From Basidiobolus ranarum (lineage: Eukaryota; Basidiobolomycota; Basidiobolomycetes; Basidiobolales): DNA of 21,830 nt. The position numbers and the translations under genes are program-made. Shown here in pieces: positions 1 to 8,521 of the stretch (position 1 is its first letter; every line of letters starts with the position of its first letter). The DNA is taken from the NCBI GenBank assembly GCA_040143965.1, contig JASJQH010000196.1, positions 1-21,830 on the forward strand. Direction: 5' to 3'. Under the pieces are notes generated by a model. It did not search any database. It had not been told where the DNA came from and saw only the letters and a list, made by a program, of their open reading frames with translations.

Positions 1-207
1 TACAAATCTAAGGGATACTACAAGACACCTCTTACCATTCCAGTACTTGCTGTAGTTGATACTGTTGTTGGTGCGCTCATTGCCTCAACTACGAAAGACT
101 ATGCCTCCAACATCACATTACAGACTTACCATGGTGGTCATTATATTTGGGAGGAGGTCCCAAAAGATACAACAAAGGGACTGGTCAGCTTCTTAAGTCA
201 TACATGA
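1..207 (+). CDS. Alpha/beta hydrolase, epoxide-hydrolase-like, C-terminal end (partial)
   Basis: Frame 1 is open from the window edge to TGA at 205-207 and gives 68 residues with no start in the window. The motif ITLQTYHGGHYIWEEVPKD is the C-terminal strand, histidine and helix region of alpha/beta hydrolase fold-1 enzymes such as epoxide hydrolases and haloalkane dehalogenases. His47 of the fragment is the expected catalytic histidine. Upstream, IPVLAVVDTVVGAL occupies the place where these enzymes usually have a G-x-x-D turn carrying the acid. No clear G-x-x-D is seen, so the charge-relay acid may be moved (Asp20) or lost. The rest of the enzyme, including the nucleophile elbow, lies outside the window, so substrate and activity cannot be inferred. 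The family call is fairly sure; activity is unknown. Confidence 0.7.
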   Translation, partial: YKSKGYYKTPLTIPVLAVVDTVVGALIASTTKDYASNITLQTYHGGHYIWEEVPKDTTKGLVSFLSHT

Positions 208-536
208 ACATGTAATAATTATTATTTCTTGCTTCGAAACCATAACGTACAGTACAAAATATTGTATAGAATTTACTTTGAATATTAAGATAAATGCACC
301 TTTTATTCATTCGGGGCTTATTAAGTTTCAGATCACTCGCCAGTATTGTATTTATAGTTACCATTTATGGGAATATTGACGGACCAGAATTTGATGGCAG
401 GTGTGAGCAAATGGCGAACATGAAGTTCTTGAATTTTAATGGAAACCGCTCGAGAATATTTATACCAAAGCTTAGATCCATTTTAGTGATGTTTTCCGAT
501 ATAAAATAACTGATAAGCTTAGTTAATTGTTGTTTT
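208..536. other. Spacer after the hydrolase; no gene seen
   Basis: AT-rich 3' flank of the hydrolase gene. A 71-codon frame starting with ATG at 294 shows no recognisable motif and no promoter-like element, and is treated as chance. Confidence 0.4.
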
Positions 537-1174
537 TTACCTTGCTATCTTTAATACACATGCTAGTTCTTCTATCTGATGCTGCACCTCACTTGTCCAT
601 TTAGATAACTTCATTGCCTTGCAAAGTGTTGAACGGTTGAAATGTGGAAGCACTAAGATATTACGTTGATTACTTACTAACTTGATAACGGTCAAATACT
701 TTTCAGAACCTATGACAGTGATTGCTGGAGCTCGTAGGTCTTGCAAGGCGCTCCTAACTGCAGTACCTATTCGAAGTGAGATCCACCGTGAGACTCTCGG
801 GCTTGCTGATAATGCACTAAAGCAGGGAGAACTAGCTATGGAGTTTATACTATATGTCGGCTTAAACTAGAGTAGAGAAGCAGTTGAACGCTAACTCTAA
901 ATTTGTTCAGATTGAAGCACTGGATTATTAATCAAGAAACAATGTGAGATGGTATTAGTATATATGATGGCTACTATTGATAACTGTGGGGATCAGTGAA
1001 TTGAAATGGTCGAGCCCTATGCTGGGTATTCTTACGATGGGGTGGTCTACAAATTTTTCCCTTTTCTTCACACTTTGACTCACAGAACAGATCAATTATG
1101 TTTGGTCCAAGGCTTTCTCTGATAGGATCAAGGATTGAAGATTGATCAGATTCAGCTTGAAAAATGGATTGATA
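537..1174 (-). pseudogene. Possible remnant of a fungal-specific transcription factor (Zn-cluster type)
   Basis: Two open stretches on the minus strand read like protein. The first (1174 down to 974) contains GPNIIDLFCESKCEEKGK followed by CRPPHR, then ARPFQFTDPHSYQ. This recalls the start of the fungal-specific transcription factor domain, which typically reads 'IIDLFFE...P..H...' and later 'ARFSDHP'. The second (866 down to the stop at 537-539) is open for 109 codons and contains WISLRIGTAVRSALQDLR and then LPHFNRSTLCKAMKLSKWT. It is preceded by a pyrimidine-rich CTCTACTCTAG that looks like a 3' splice site. The two pieces are in different frames and I could not connect them with a frame-consistent intron. 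No Zn2Cys6 cluster was found upstream. A decayed copy is more likely than an intact gene. The family name is tentative. Confidence 0.3.
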
Positions 1175-1868
1175 TCATCTTTGGTATCCCATGAATATAG
1201 CACTAAATATGCAAAGATTATCGAGTTTTATTGTACTAATGACCATTTACACATGCGTTGCTCTTTCCAGGATCACCACCACTTTCATTTCTTTAACCAT
1301 CACTCAGAACGGAGCGGCAGTGGGAAGGCATTCAGTATGACTCTTCAACTACCCTATGCAAGTCATTACTACAAATAGAGTAGCATTTAGAATCTACGAG
1401 ATATATTGCATAAGACAGTTGCGAGTATAGAAGTGAGCATGACCTATAAGGCTATCGAGAATACGATATATATTACGTTTGTAGGTATTGTAACACAAAG
1501 TGTGACTACAAATACAGTTTCAATAGGTGTTAATTGTGCTAGGTATCTACGCCACTGCTTCATGACTTAGAATAATAGAACTCTCGTGGTACATATGGCT
1601 ATCATTACTTAATTAGTATACTTTAAGCCACCCAAAAATTGAGTAGGTACTGTTGTATCCTAGTACTCCAAACGCAATAGATTGACCAAAAATAACGTAG
1701 TAGTAGATTGTTGTATCTCAGTACACCAACATCAAGTTCGGATAAGATGATTCCTTTTAACATTCGTAGTAATATATATGTCAGGATTGTCAACCAGCTC
1801 ACTCAAGCTATTTGTTATACATGGATCCTTCTGAGAAAATCTTGATTTGCAATCTCTCAAGGAAAAAG
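1175..1868. other. Upstream region of the DdCAD-1-like gene; no gene seen
   Basis: No convincing coding sequence on either strand. It holds two imperfect direct copies of a block starting TGTTGTAT (1651 and 1709, about 21 bp, 58 bp apart) about 260-320 bp upstream of the adhesion gene. These could be regulatory or chance duplications. Confidence 0.35.
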
Positions 1869-1875
1869 TATAAAT
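1869..1875 (+). promoter_or_regulatory. TATA box of the DdCAD-1-like gene
   Basis: TATAAAT lies 101 nt upstream of the chosen ATG at 1970, a spacing like that of the hexose transporter gene in this window (TATAAAT 79 nt upstream). It overlaps the ATG at 1874, which therefore cannot be the translation start if this box is used. Confidence 0.5.
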
Positions 1876-1969
1876 GTTAGTGATTTCAATGTTTAGAAAG
1901 AATAAGACGCACTTGAGCTCTATCTCTCAGGGACTAAATACTCGGTACCAATTACTCTTCTCAACTATC

Positions 1970-2701
1970 ATGTCCGTGGAATCTACCAAAGTGAAGTTCG
2001 CTTATGAACTGAACATGCAAGGCAGCGAATTTGAGACCTACGAAAAAGGTCAAACCGTCCGCTTCAATTATGGAGACCCATATAATGACAAGTTCCGCTC
2101 GGTAGTTGTCGGTGCTTCGGTCAGATTAAATATCTGGGAGCACAATGAATTTGACACTCCTGTCCCGGGCAAATATGATGAATTAGCTGCAGGCACTTAT
2201 AATGACTTGGACTATTTAAATGGGGTCTCCAAATTTCAGGTTATTGGTGCTGAGTTCCAATACGGTATCGATGTTAAATTGGTTGATCAATTAAACAAGC
2301 CTAAGGGTGCCTATGAATTTACCATCATTCCGTACCAGGTTGAAGCTGTCAAAACCAATTCTGGTGATGACTTCGTTCAAGTCCCAATCCCTAAATTAAC
2401 TCCGCCTGACTCGGAAATCGTAGTTCAGATTTCAGTTCGTGCAACTGAATGGCCCGGGGCTACTGTTGCAAACGGTTCCATTTATTTTAAATACAATCCA
2501 TCTACTGGAGTTCTTTCTTACAGAAAAACCGAAGGTTTCCCGACTAACATGAGTGTGACCCAAGGTAAGAATTTGATTATATTTATTGGATGCAGACCAT
2601 ACGATTTAGACCATAACTAACCTTATTTTATTATTATCTCGATTCTCCAAAAAGATGATAATACCTCCTTCATCTTTAGTTTGGACAGCGTTTCAAGCTA
2701 A
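1970..2701 (+). CDS. cadA: DdCAD-1-like calcium-dependent cell adhesion protein (two exons)
   Basis: Gene model join(1970..2564, 2655..2701), 213 residues, the same length I recall for Dictyostelium DdCAD-1. Stretches such as [19 protein letters not shown], the [15 protein letters not shown] segment and [14 protein letters not shown] match DdCAD-1 along its whole length. DdCAD-1 is a soluble Ca2+-binding homophilic adhesion protein with an N-terminal beta/gamma-crystallin-like domain and a C-terminal Ig-like domain. It has no signal peptide and reaches the surface through the contractile vacuole. No signal peptide or membrane segment is seen here either. The start [10 protein letters not shown] aligns with the DdCAD-1 N-terminus, and ATG 1874 overlaps the TATA box. 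The intron (GTAAGA donor, CTAAC branch, AAAAG acceptor) restores the expected C-terminus [11 protein letters not shown]; reading through it would give an unrelated tail. Function in a fungus is unknown. Family call very sure. Confidence 0.9.
2565..2654 (+). other. Intron of the DdCAD-1-like gene
   Basis: 90-nt GT-AG intron in phase 1. The donor is GTAAGA, the branch-like sequence ATAACTAAC lies about 40 nt before the AG, and a T-rich stretch follows it. Splicing turns a CAA-G|AT junction into codons matching the family C-terminus. The unspliced frame stops at 2618-2620 inside the intron. Confidence 0.85.
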
Positions 2702-3387
2702 ACTGCTTTGCAAATGCCAAGTTATTGGACCCATTCTGATACCAGATTATTGATTAATACAGTATAATTGATCTCGGTTCAAATAAACTCTGCTTGGGAA
2801 TATTTACTATTTTACTTGAGTTTTGAGTCAATTTAGCTAGTATATTATTAAGATATAACAGTATCATTCTTGTTGTTTCTGTAACACTGATTACAAACAG
2901 ATATACCATTGTTCTAGTAAAATGTGTAGTAGGTATCAACATATTCGTTTTGTATTCTTAGATCTTTAGTGTGGACTGATTAGTTGATATTACGCGTCGA
3001 TATGTGAAGATAAAGAACCTTCAGTTTAATTGAAGTTCAGATCTCAAGCCCCGCGCAAGCAAGACGGAAAATGTTGGGAGGATTACTCATTTTGGTCTTA
3101 TATTACACTTTATCTTTATAACCGTCTTCAAAAGAAACAAGGTATCAACAAAAATAAGGTATCGGAACTGCTTACTATGTAAGATATATGATATGTGATT
3201 GGCTGTGCGGAAACAAATAAGATATAATAGAAGCAGCATATGTGTCTCTATATACCCCAAGCAAATACTCAGTTATAGTGTTGCCTTCTAAGCTACAGGC
3301 CCAAAATCCGGGCAATCAAATCATGATAATAATAGCACTCTGACCTTATCTATAAGCACTATCTCTTTTTTGTACTTTTTTGACCGA
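2702..3387. other. Spacer; no gene seen
   Basis: AT-rich, short frames only, no motif recognised on either strand. It includes the 3' flank of the DdCAD-1-like gene. Confidence 0.35.
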
Positions 3388-3451
3388 TTGACCATTTCAA
3401 AATATTTAAAATCAAATAGGGATTTTAGATATTGTGAAATGGAAAGGTCAA
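3388..3451. repeat. Imperfect inverted repeat
   Basis: Left arm 3388-3413 and right arm 3421-3451 pair with a 7-nt loop; the right arm carries about five extra bases. This explains why overlapping frames on both strands encode look-alike peptides (SQYLKSLFDFKYFEM and SKYLKSNRDFRYCEM). An 18-bp tandem duplication containing AGAGAACAAACAATT follows at about 3490-3525. Confidence 0.6.
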
Positions 3452-3699
3452 CCAAAACACTGGGTGAGCTACTTTCTATACTGCCAAATATAGAGAACAA
3501 ACAATTTATAGAGAACAAACAATTCCAAGATGTGCATGATCACTTCAACCTTACCAAACGCAAAAAGTGTGTGCTCCATCGATGCAGATGTCTACCTCCA
3601 AGTACATCAGGATGATTCATTCCAGATAGATGGTATTCCAGATAGGTAGAATTAGATGGAATTCTTTCTTCAACAAACAACCACACTGCTATTTCTTCT

Positions 3700-4183
3700 C
3701 TTCTTAGGATTAGGGCTGAGTGGTTCAATGACTTAGAGTTGGCATATGAATGAGTGGCGGGTTATTGCAATACATGTCTTCACTATGAATGTGACCCTTG
3801 GTAAATATTTTTCCAGTGGTTTCGAGGCTTATTCGTAGAAGAAAATTTCATTATCAAGATCGCCATTTCCAATTGGCTACCACCGTAAGGTTTCGAACGA
3901 TCACTGGTTACCAGGCACCAACTTGAAAAGCAATTTGGGATATTACATATACAGATTGATAACATAATACTTGCGCATCAAGCCACTTTTTATGATACGA
4001 GACCAACCTATCAAAGATATTATATGGTTATTTATCTAAACCTTACTATGCTGAACCAGCTCAAAATGGTACTCCTACCATTGCGATGGATTCTTCAGAT
4101 TGTAATAAGTATAAAATCTGTACTATTCCCATATGTATCCCAAACTCAGGTTCTGCTATTCCTGTCCCTGTTAATCATTGACT
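3700..4183 (+). pseudogene. Decayed coding-like stretch, family not recognised
   Basis: The plus strand reads like protein but is broken by several stops and at least one frame change. One frame gives EWFNDLELAYE, then VAGYCNTCLHYECDPW, then WFRGLFVEENFIIKIAI and LVTRHQLEKQFGILHIQ. A second frame takes over near 4000 with YAEPAQNGTPTIAMDSSD and CTIPICIPNSGSAIPVPVN before a stop near 4183. Amino-acid composition and the shared strand suggest one old gene, but I do not recognise the family. It could also be chance. Confidence 0.25.
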
Positions 4184-4195
4184 GAGTAATATCTC

Positions 4196-4471
4196 ATGTG
4201 GTCCAATTCATCGTCGAAGCATCATTCTTCCGGCCCATCTCCAAGTAGCCCAACTGATTGTAAATCAGAAGATATTCCAGTATCAAAGAGAACCACACTC
4301 CCCAGTACTCGTTCCGATAAGTATGAAAGATCTCTCAATGAACTTGAAACATTCCTCGATGCGTCAAGCTTAAGTAAATGTACGTTGGAACAGAAGGTAG
4401 AATATGCTAAGATCGCCTTTCTTCTAGATCAAAGCTTGCTGGCATTCTTTAAAAATGATTCGACGTTGTAG
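4196..4471 (+). CDS. Small hypothetical protein, 91 residues
   Basis: ATG to TAG without interruption. Residues 1-40 are Ser/Pro/Thr-rich and look disordered. Residues 43-88 look helical, with the segment KVEYAKIAFLLDQSLLAFF. The pattern faintly recalls the N-terminal helices of the Sas10/C1D/Lrp1 family (nuclear exosome and rRNA processing factors), but the match is weak and the protein ends before the rest of that domain. No TATA-like element was identified close upstream. It may be a real short gene, a fragment of a larger decayed one, or chance. Confidence 0.3.
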   Translation: MWSNSSSKHHSSGPSPSSPTDCKSEDIPVSKRTTLPSTRSDKYERSLNELETFLDASSLSKCTLEQKVEYAKIAFLLDQSLLAFFKNDSTL

Positions 4472-5243
4472 TGGTTCAATACCTTCTTTACCCTACAACA
4501 AATTAGGATATTCCATGTAAAAAATACAACCACGATAGAATACAAATAGATTCCTTGCAATTCCGATGCCACTTGATGTGTATATAATGCTTAACGTAAC
4601 AAATATGAATGCTGAATAAATTACTTAATAGATTCCTAGTACTACTAGATGTACATGTAAAACCTTATTAACTTCTATTTTATCTTGAAAGCTATAGGCT
4701 TTCGCTGAAAAAAAGGCATAAACAAAAGTGCAGCAGTTTCTAGCCTTTGTGAATCCTGAAAGTAGATACAATATGTTCAGGATGAAACATTGTATTTCGC
4801 AATTCAGGTCATTTGGTATTAACATTTGTCACATATGAATGCTCCAGAATTATATCCACCTCGCTAACTCTTAGTGAAATGACTCAAGCATGATTAGGGT
4901 AAAATTCAGCTGTGCAGAAGCCATGCTAATTCTCATTATACCATTCTAATTAATAGAAGCCTGTACGATTATATATCGATGGAAGTACACCTTATTTTTG
5001 CCATTCGACATTTGCGTAGTACAGATAGATATTCTACACTGAATACACTAAACAGAGACTTAGCCAATGAGTAAGGTACTACTCAGGGTTAGGGTTAACA
5101 CTCTAGCAAGCCCTGTTGGAGATATATTTCTTCTCAAGTTGCTGAATAACTTGGAGTTGAGATATATCATGCTATAATAATCAATGTAAGTACTTGTAGA
5201 GCATATTCATGCGAGATAACACTCATGTTCTGAACAACTAAGA
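4472..5243. other. Spacer with a telomere-like motif; no gene seen
   Basis: No coding motif on either strand. It contains AGGGTTAGGGTTA at 5085-5097. Confidence 0.35.
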
Positions 5244-5450
5244 TCAAATGGGTGCAATATATTGTGGTGTTACTGAACTCTGTTTTAACAAGGTAAAATA
5301 TAAATCTATGCCAAACTCTTCAACTCTTTCCTCTATTGAGAGTTTAGCAAATACTTTCTTCGATAGACGAATCAACCACCTAAACACTTCATTAGAATAC
5401 AAATCACTTTTATTTCTTCTTATCATCCCAGATACCTCGACATAGAGCAT
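5244..5450 (-). other. Unassigned open frame, both strands open
   Basis: The minus strand is open for 68 codons, with SDLYSNEVFRWLIRLSKKVF and IEERVEEFGIDLYFTLL. The plus strand over the same bases is also open for 65 codons. The minus reading looks more protein-like (charged and amphipathic) but has no recognised family, no promoter and no splice sites that extend it. Low confidence. Confidence 0.2.
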
Positions 5451-5659
5451 ATTCCAAACAACTCTTCATTATGTTTTTAGTAAAGTTGACGTCTCTTACT
5501 TCTGCGCTAGTAGTCTAGGCATACCAGATTTCAATGGATTTCAACTAACATGTTACAAAGTCAATCTTTGACTGTGCTACTTGACTTTCATCTCGTTCTT
5601 AACTGTGATATGTCTAAGATAGAGCACTTACCTATTTTTGGGGTTCAGTGTAATTCAAA

Positions 5660-5992
5660 TGTTGAAATTAACACAGCCTAAGCATCTATATAGTCATTAG
5701 TAGCTTCGCATTTAGTTATTCCATATTTCATTACGATAGCACTCACTATTCTCAAGAGGAATTTACTTAGAAGTTTGAAGATATATAGATTTTTTCAAAC
5801 TCGTCGTAGCAGCCTCAGACTTTGCACACATATTTATGAGACCTTCCTTAACACATAGTATACGTTTGCTTGTTTACCTCTTGACAAGACTATAAATGTC
5901 AACTTTCCACTCGATTAATCAATAAGTGAAATCCACAAATTCTTCTAACCTTCCAAACCACTTCCAATAACTCCCAAAATCCTTTTGAGATT
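5660..5992 (+). mobile_element. Solo LTR of an LTR retrotransposon (copy A)
   Basis: About 333 bp, beginning TGTTGAAATT, with matching 5-bp flanks TCAAA at 5655-5659 and 5993-5997 that look like a target-site duplication. It shares sequence over most of its length with the minus-strand copy at 19227-19552. No internal region is present, so it is a solo LTR fossil. The TGTTGAA...TTCAACA ends seen across the family resemble Ty1/copia-type LTRs, but the superfamily is a guess. Confidence 0.6.
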
Positions 5993-6221
5993 TCAAATCT
6001 AAAATGGAAATAAATGCAATATGAGATAACGGGAATATATTTTACAAATTTGGGATGTTTATTTCATAATTATTGAACTTATATCAATGGCCTTGATATG
6101 GATAGCAACGTTAAGAAAAGTATTCAAAGATTCACTTCATAGTTGTTAGATGATGTGTAGAAAAATGAGACAAGTCTTTAATGTCGCAAAATATAATTGG
6201 GCAAGTTATTTAAAATAAACC
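5993..6221. other. Spacer between the solo LTR and the esterase 3' end
   Basis: AT-rich sequence serving as the 3' flank of the minus-strand esterase. Nothing else is recognised. Confidence 0.4.
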
Positions 6222-7237
6222 CTATAATACATACTTCTCTACAAATTCTATGATGTGGCTTAAATGTTTGGACCAGGTGCTGTTTAATGGATCAGCGTTA
6301 ACAACTCCATCAAACCCATGCTCTTGTCCTTCCACCAAAATTAGGGAACACTCTACTCCCAATTGATCGAATTTCTCTTTTGCTCTGAGACTTTCTTCCA
6401 GTTTTACGGCAGTGTCGGAGGTACCGTGAAGAATAACGATGGGTGGAAAGTCTTTCTGTATGGCAAGTGAGGGAACCATTTTATCTACTCCAGGAGGCAA
6501 ATTATTTACATCAGAGACACCAAGCACATATTTGGCCCATAATCCATTCAAAACGAGGGCGTGGAATAAAAGTGCGCGACCAGTTATATTCACCCCAGTA
6601 ATTGGTAGGTCTGAAATCTCTGGACGACCTTCTTGTAGGTATTCCTTGACTTCGGCAATATCTAGCCATCCAATTCCTATGATTTCGTCATCAGGATGAG
6701 GTTGCGTATATGTAGGAGAAAGGGGCTCATACATTCCATAACAATTGATGACACAAGCTGGCTTGATACTAGCAGCGGCAGATACAATATAGGCGCAATA
6801 TCCTCCTGCACTTGACCCAGCAACAAACGACTTTTTAGGATCCACTTTTATTCCTGAAGAGACAAGCTCGGACTCTAATCCACCGCCAATTACCCAGTTC
6901 CACGCATCGGAAAGATCTGATAGTAGCTCCACTCCTTTGGTTTCTGGAGCAAGTCGATAATCAGCCGACACAAATAGCCATCCTCGAGATACACATGAAT
7001 CAATTAACCATGGAGGAAGGAATGACTTTCGATTACCTACAACCTATTAAAATGTTATATTCCATTAATGCATTTTAGGCCTTGGATAACCATTCTTACC
7101 ATGCCACCACCATGGAAATACAAACACACGGGACGATGCGACAACATGGAGGCTTCATTCGGTATGAACACATCTGCCTTGACTTTCAAAGAGTGTATTG
7201 TCTTAAAGACGTACGTATTGATGGAATAGGAAGTCAT
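6222..7237 (-). CDS. Alpha/beta hydrolase fold-3 esterase/lipase (HSL-type), two exons
   Basis: Gene model complement(join(6222..7043, 7100..7237)), 319 residues, with a 56-nt intron (GTAAGA donor, TTTTAATAG acceptor) splitting just after the oxyanion-hole motif. Hallmarks are HGGG at residues 42-45, the nucleophile elbow G-S-S-A-G with Ser124, Asp256 in HGTSDT and His288 in GQEHGFD, a complete triad. The sequence SADYRLAPE after the oxyanion hole is typical of the hormone-sensitive-lipase-like family, which hydrolyses short-chain or aryl esters and sometimes detoxifies xenobiotics. No signal peptide, so it is probably cytosolic. The ATG at 7237 has A at -3 and a family-like N-terminus; an upstream in-frame ATG at 7309 (343 residues, with TTATAAA about 85 nt further up) cannot be excluded. 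Substrate unknown. Confidence 0.85.
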
Positions 7238-7549
7238 AATTATCTTTGAACGAGCCGAAATCGAAATCATTTCATTTATATCCAATTCTGTTCGTACCAG
7301 CACAATCATTGGGGGCTAAGTTTGTTAGAAATCTTCTGTTACTCATACGTATAAGCTCCTACCACAAATATTATCGAAATATCAACAAGTTGCTTATAAA
7401 GCATCGCTGTATCGATGTGAAACTATTCTCAGTGATACTACTGTCTTTTGTACGCAATTAGCGTCACTAGTGTTGACCCCTCCTAACTTGAAACTATCAT
7501 GAAATAAATTAAAACCAAGGTTCTACATATATGGTTATCCTACAAAATA

Positions 7550-7633
7550 GTCGATTATTACTGACAAACGATAGGCTCTTTATTATCGAGTATTTAGTCT
7601 GTGAGCCTAAGCGCTTTGTCAGTAATAATCGAC
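7550..7633. repeat. Perfect 19-bp inverted repeat (hairpin element)
   Basis: Left arm 7550-7568 (GTCGATTATTACTGACAAA) and right arm 7615-7633 are exact reverse complements. An inner pair (AGGCTC near 7573 and GAGCCT near 7602) extends the stem. Total 84 nt, about 240-310 bp upstream of the esterase starts. No target-site duplication is seen. Confidence 0.75.
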
Positions 7634-7831
7634 ACCACATTATGTTTGAGATTACACTAACCAATCCACCGAATTGGTGGACAAATTATGGAGTATGATA
7701 AGCTAGGTAATCAAAGCAACACAATGCTAGATTTGTATTGAATCGCGTGGTATTATTGTCTAGTTTAAGAACATACTTATATATTGTATCAATATTAGTA
7801 ATATCAATGGGAGTTAATCATGAAATGCCAT

Positions 7832-8041
7832 TTAAAGAAGTTCCAAATGTTGCGCCACCACAATTCGAAACACGGTAGTGTGAGGACCTACACCACGACC
7901 TGCGTCATCCACCACCGTCAAAATAGTATGATCAAAATTAGGGAGAACTGTTTCAACTTTTCCATAAACTTTCCCATCATCGAATTTTGAAACTGTATCT
8001 TGAAATTGACTTTTTACTTTCCCATTATAAACTTTAGCCAG
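7832..8041 (-). pseudogene. Open coding-like stretch ending in a stop, possible Ig-like C-terminal piece
   Basis: The minus strand is open for 69 codons before TAA at 7832-7834, with no ATG start. It reads KSQFQDTVSKFDDGKVYGKV, then TVLPNFDHTILTVVDDAG, then PHTTVFRIVV, resembling the last strands of an Ig-like or cadherin-like beta-sandwich. Upstream it meets an in-frame TAA. A CTAAC branch and TAAAG just before it could mark an intron, but no convincing donor and frame were found. Either the last exon of an unresolved gene or a decayed one. Family not recognised. Confidence 0.3.
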
Positions 8042-8129
8042 TTAGAAAACTACATCACCTTTAGTTACCAAGCAGCACACCAACATAGAAATAATGGGTC
8101 AAACAATTTTACAAGCTAAAGGCCATCCT

Positions 8130-8320
8130 CAGTCTGGAGCTCGCACTATCCTTTGTTTGTTACAGTCATTGACAACATTTGTCGGAGTGGAACATTCTTC
8201 TAAAAATAGTAATAGCGCGTGATTCTTGTCGTTTTTATGTGAGAGTGAACCTCGAAAAATAACAAACAAGGAATTTACCAATTCAGCAAAGCCCGAAATA
8301 ATGATCACATAAAGCGCTGA
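8130..8320 (-). pseudogene. Coding-like stretch with one hydrophobic helix, possible 7TM receptor remnant
   Basis: A minus-strand frame contains ALYVIIISGFAELVNSLFVI, followed by FRGSLSHKNDKNHALLLFL and STPTNVVNDCNKQRIVRAPD, and then stops. The hydrophobic G-x-x-x-x-N-S-L-x-V-I-F-R pattern recalls TM1 of rhodopsin-like receptors. A CACTAATCAG just upstream resembles a 3' splice site. No other helices of such a receptor follow, so this is at best a remnant or one exon. Its relation to the piece at 7832-8041 is unclear. Confidence 0.25.
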
Positions 8321-8521
8321 TTAGTGAAATGAATCTATCACGTTGTTAATAGGAACATTCCGTTTATTGGCAAAAAGATTGGTACAAACCCCCTTAAAAC
8401 ATTTGGGTGGTGCACTTTTAGTATAGTAAAGCATAGGCCAGTAGGTGGACATGAATACATGGAACGATTTGGAATTTTCATCATTGACCGCTTGCTCTCG
8501 GTTTAGCATTAGTAGTCGAAA

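Noticed and set aside
2565-2595. Shorter 31-nt intron ending at GCAG in the adhesion gene
   Set aside because: Too short, and the resulting C-terminus does not fit the family, whereas the 90-nt intron does.
2770-2800. GGTTCAAAT resembling a tRNA B box
   Set aside because: No matching A box or cloverleaf could be built around it; no tRNA gene was found in the window.
5248-5445. 65-codon plus-strand ORF opposite the minus-strand frame at 5244-5450
   Set aside because: Both strands are open by base composition; no motif, promoter or splice signal favours the plus reading.
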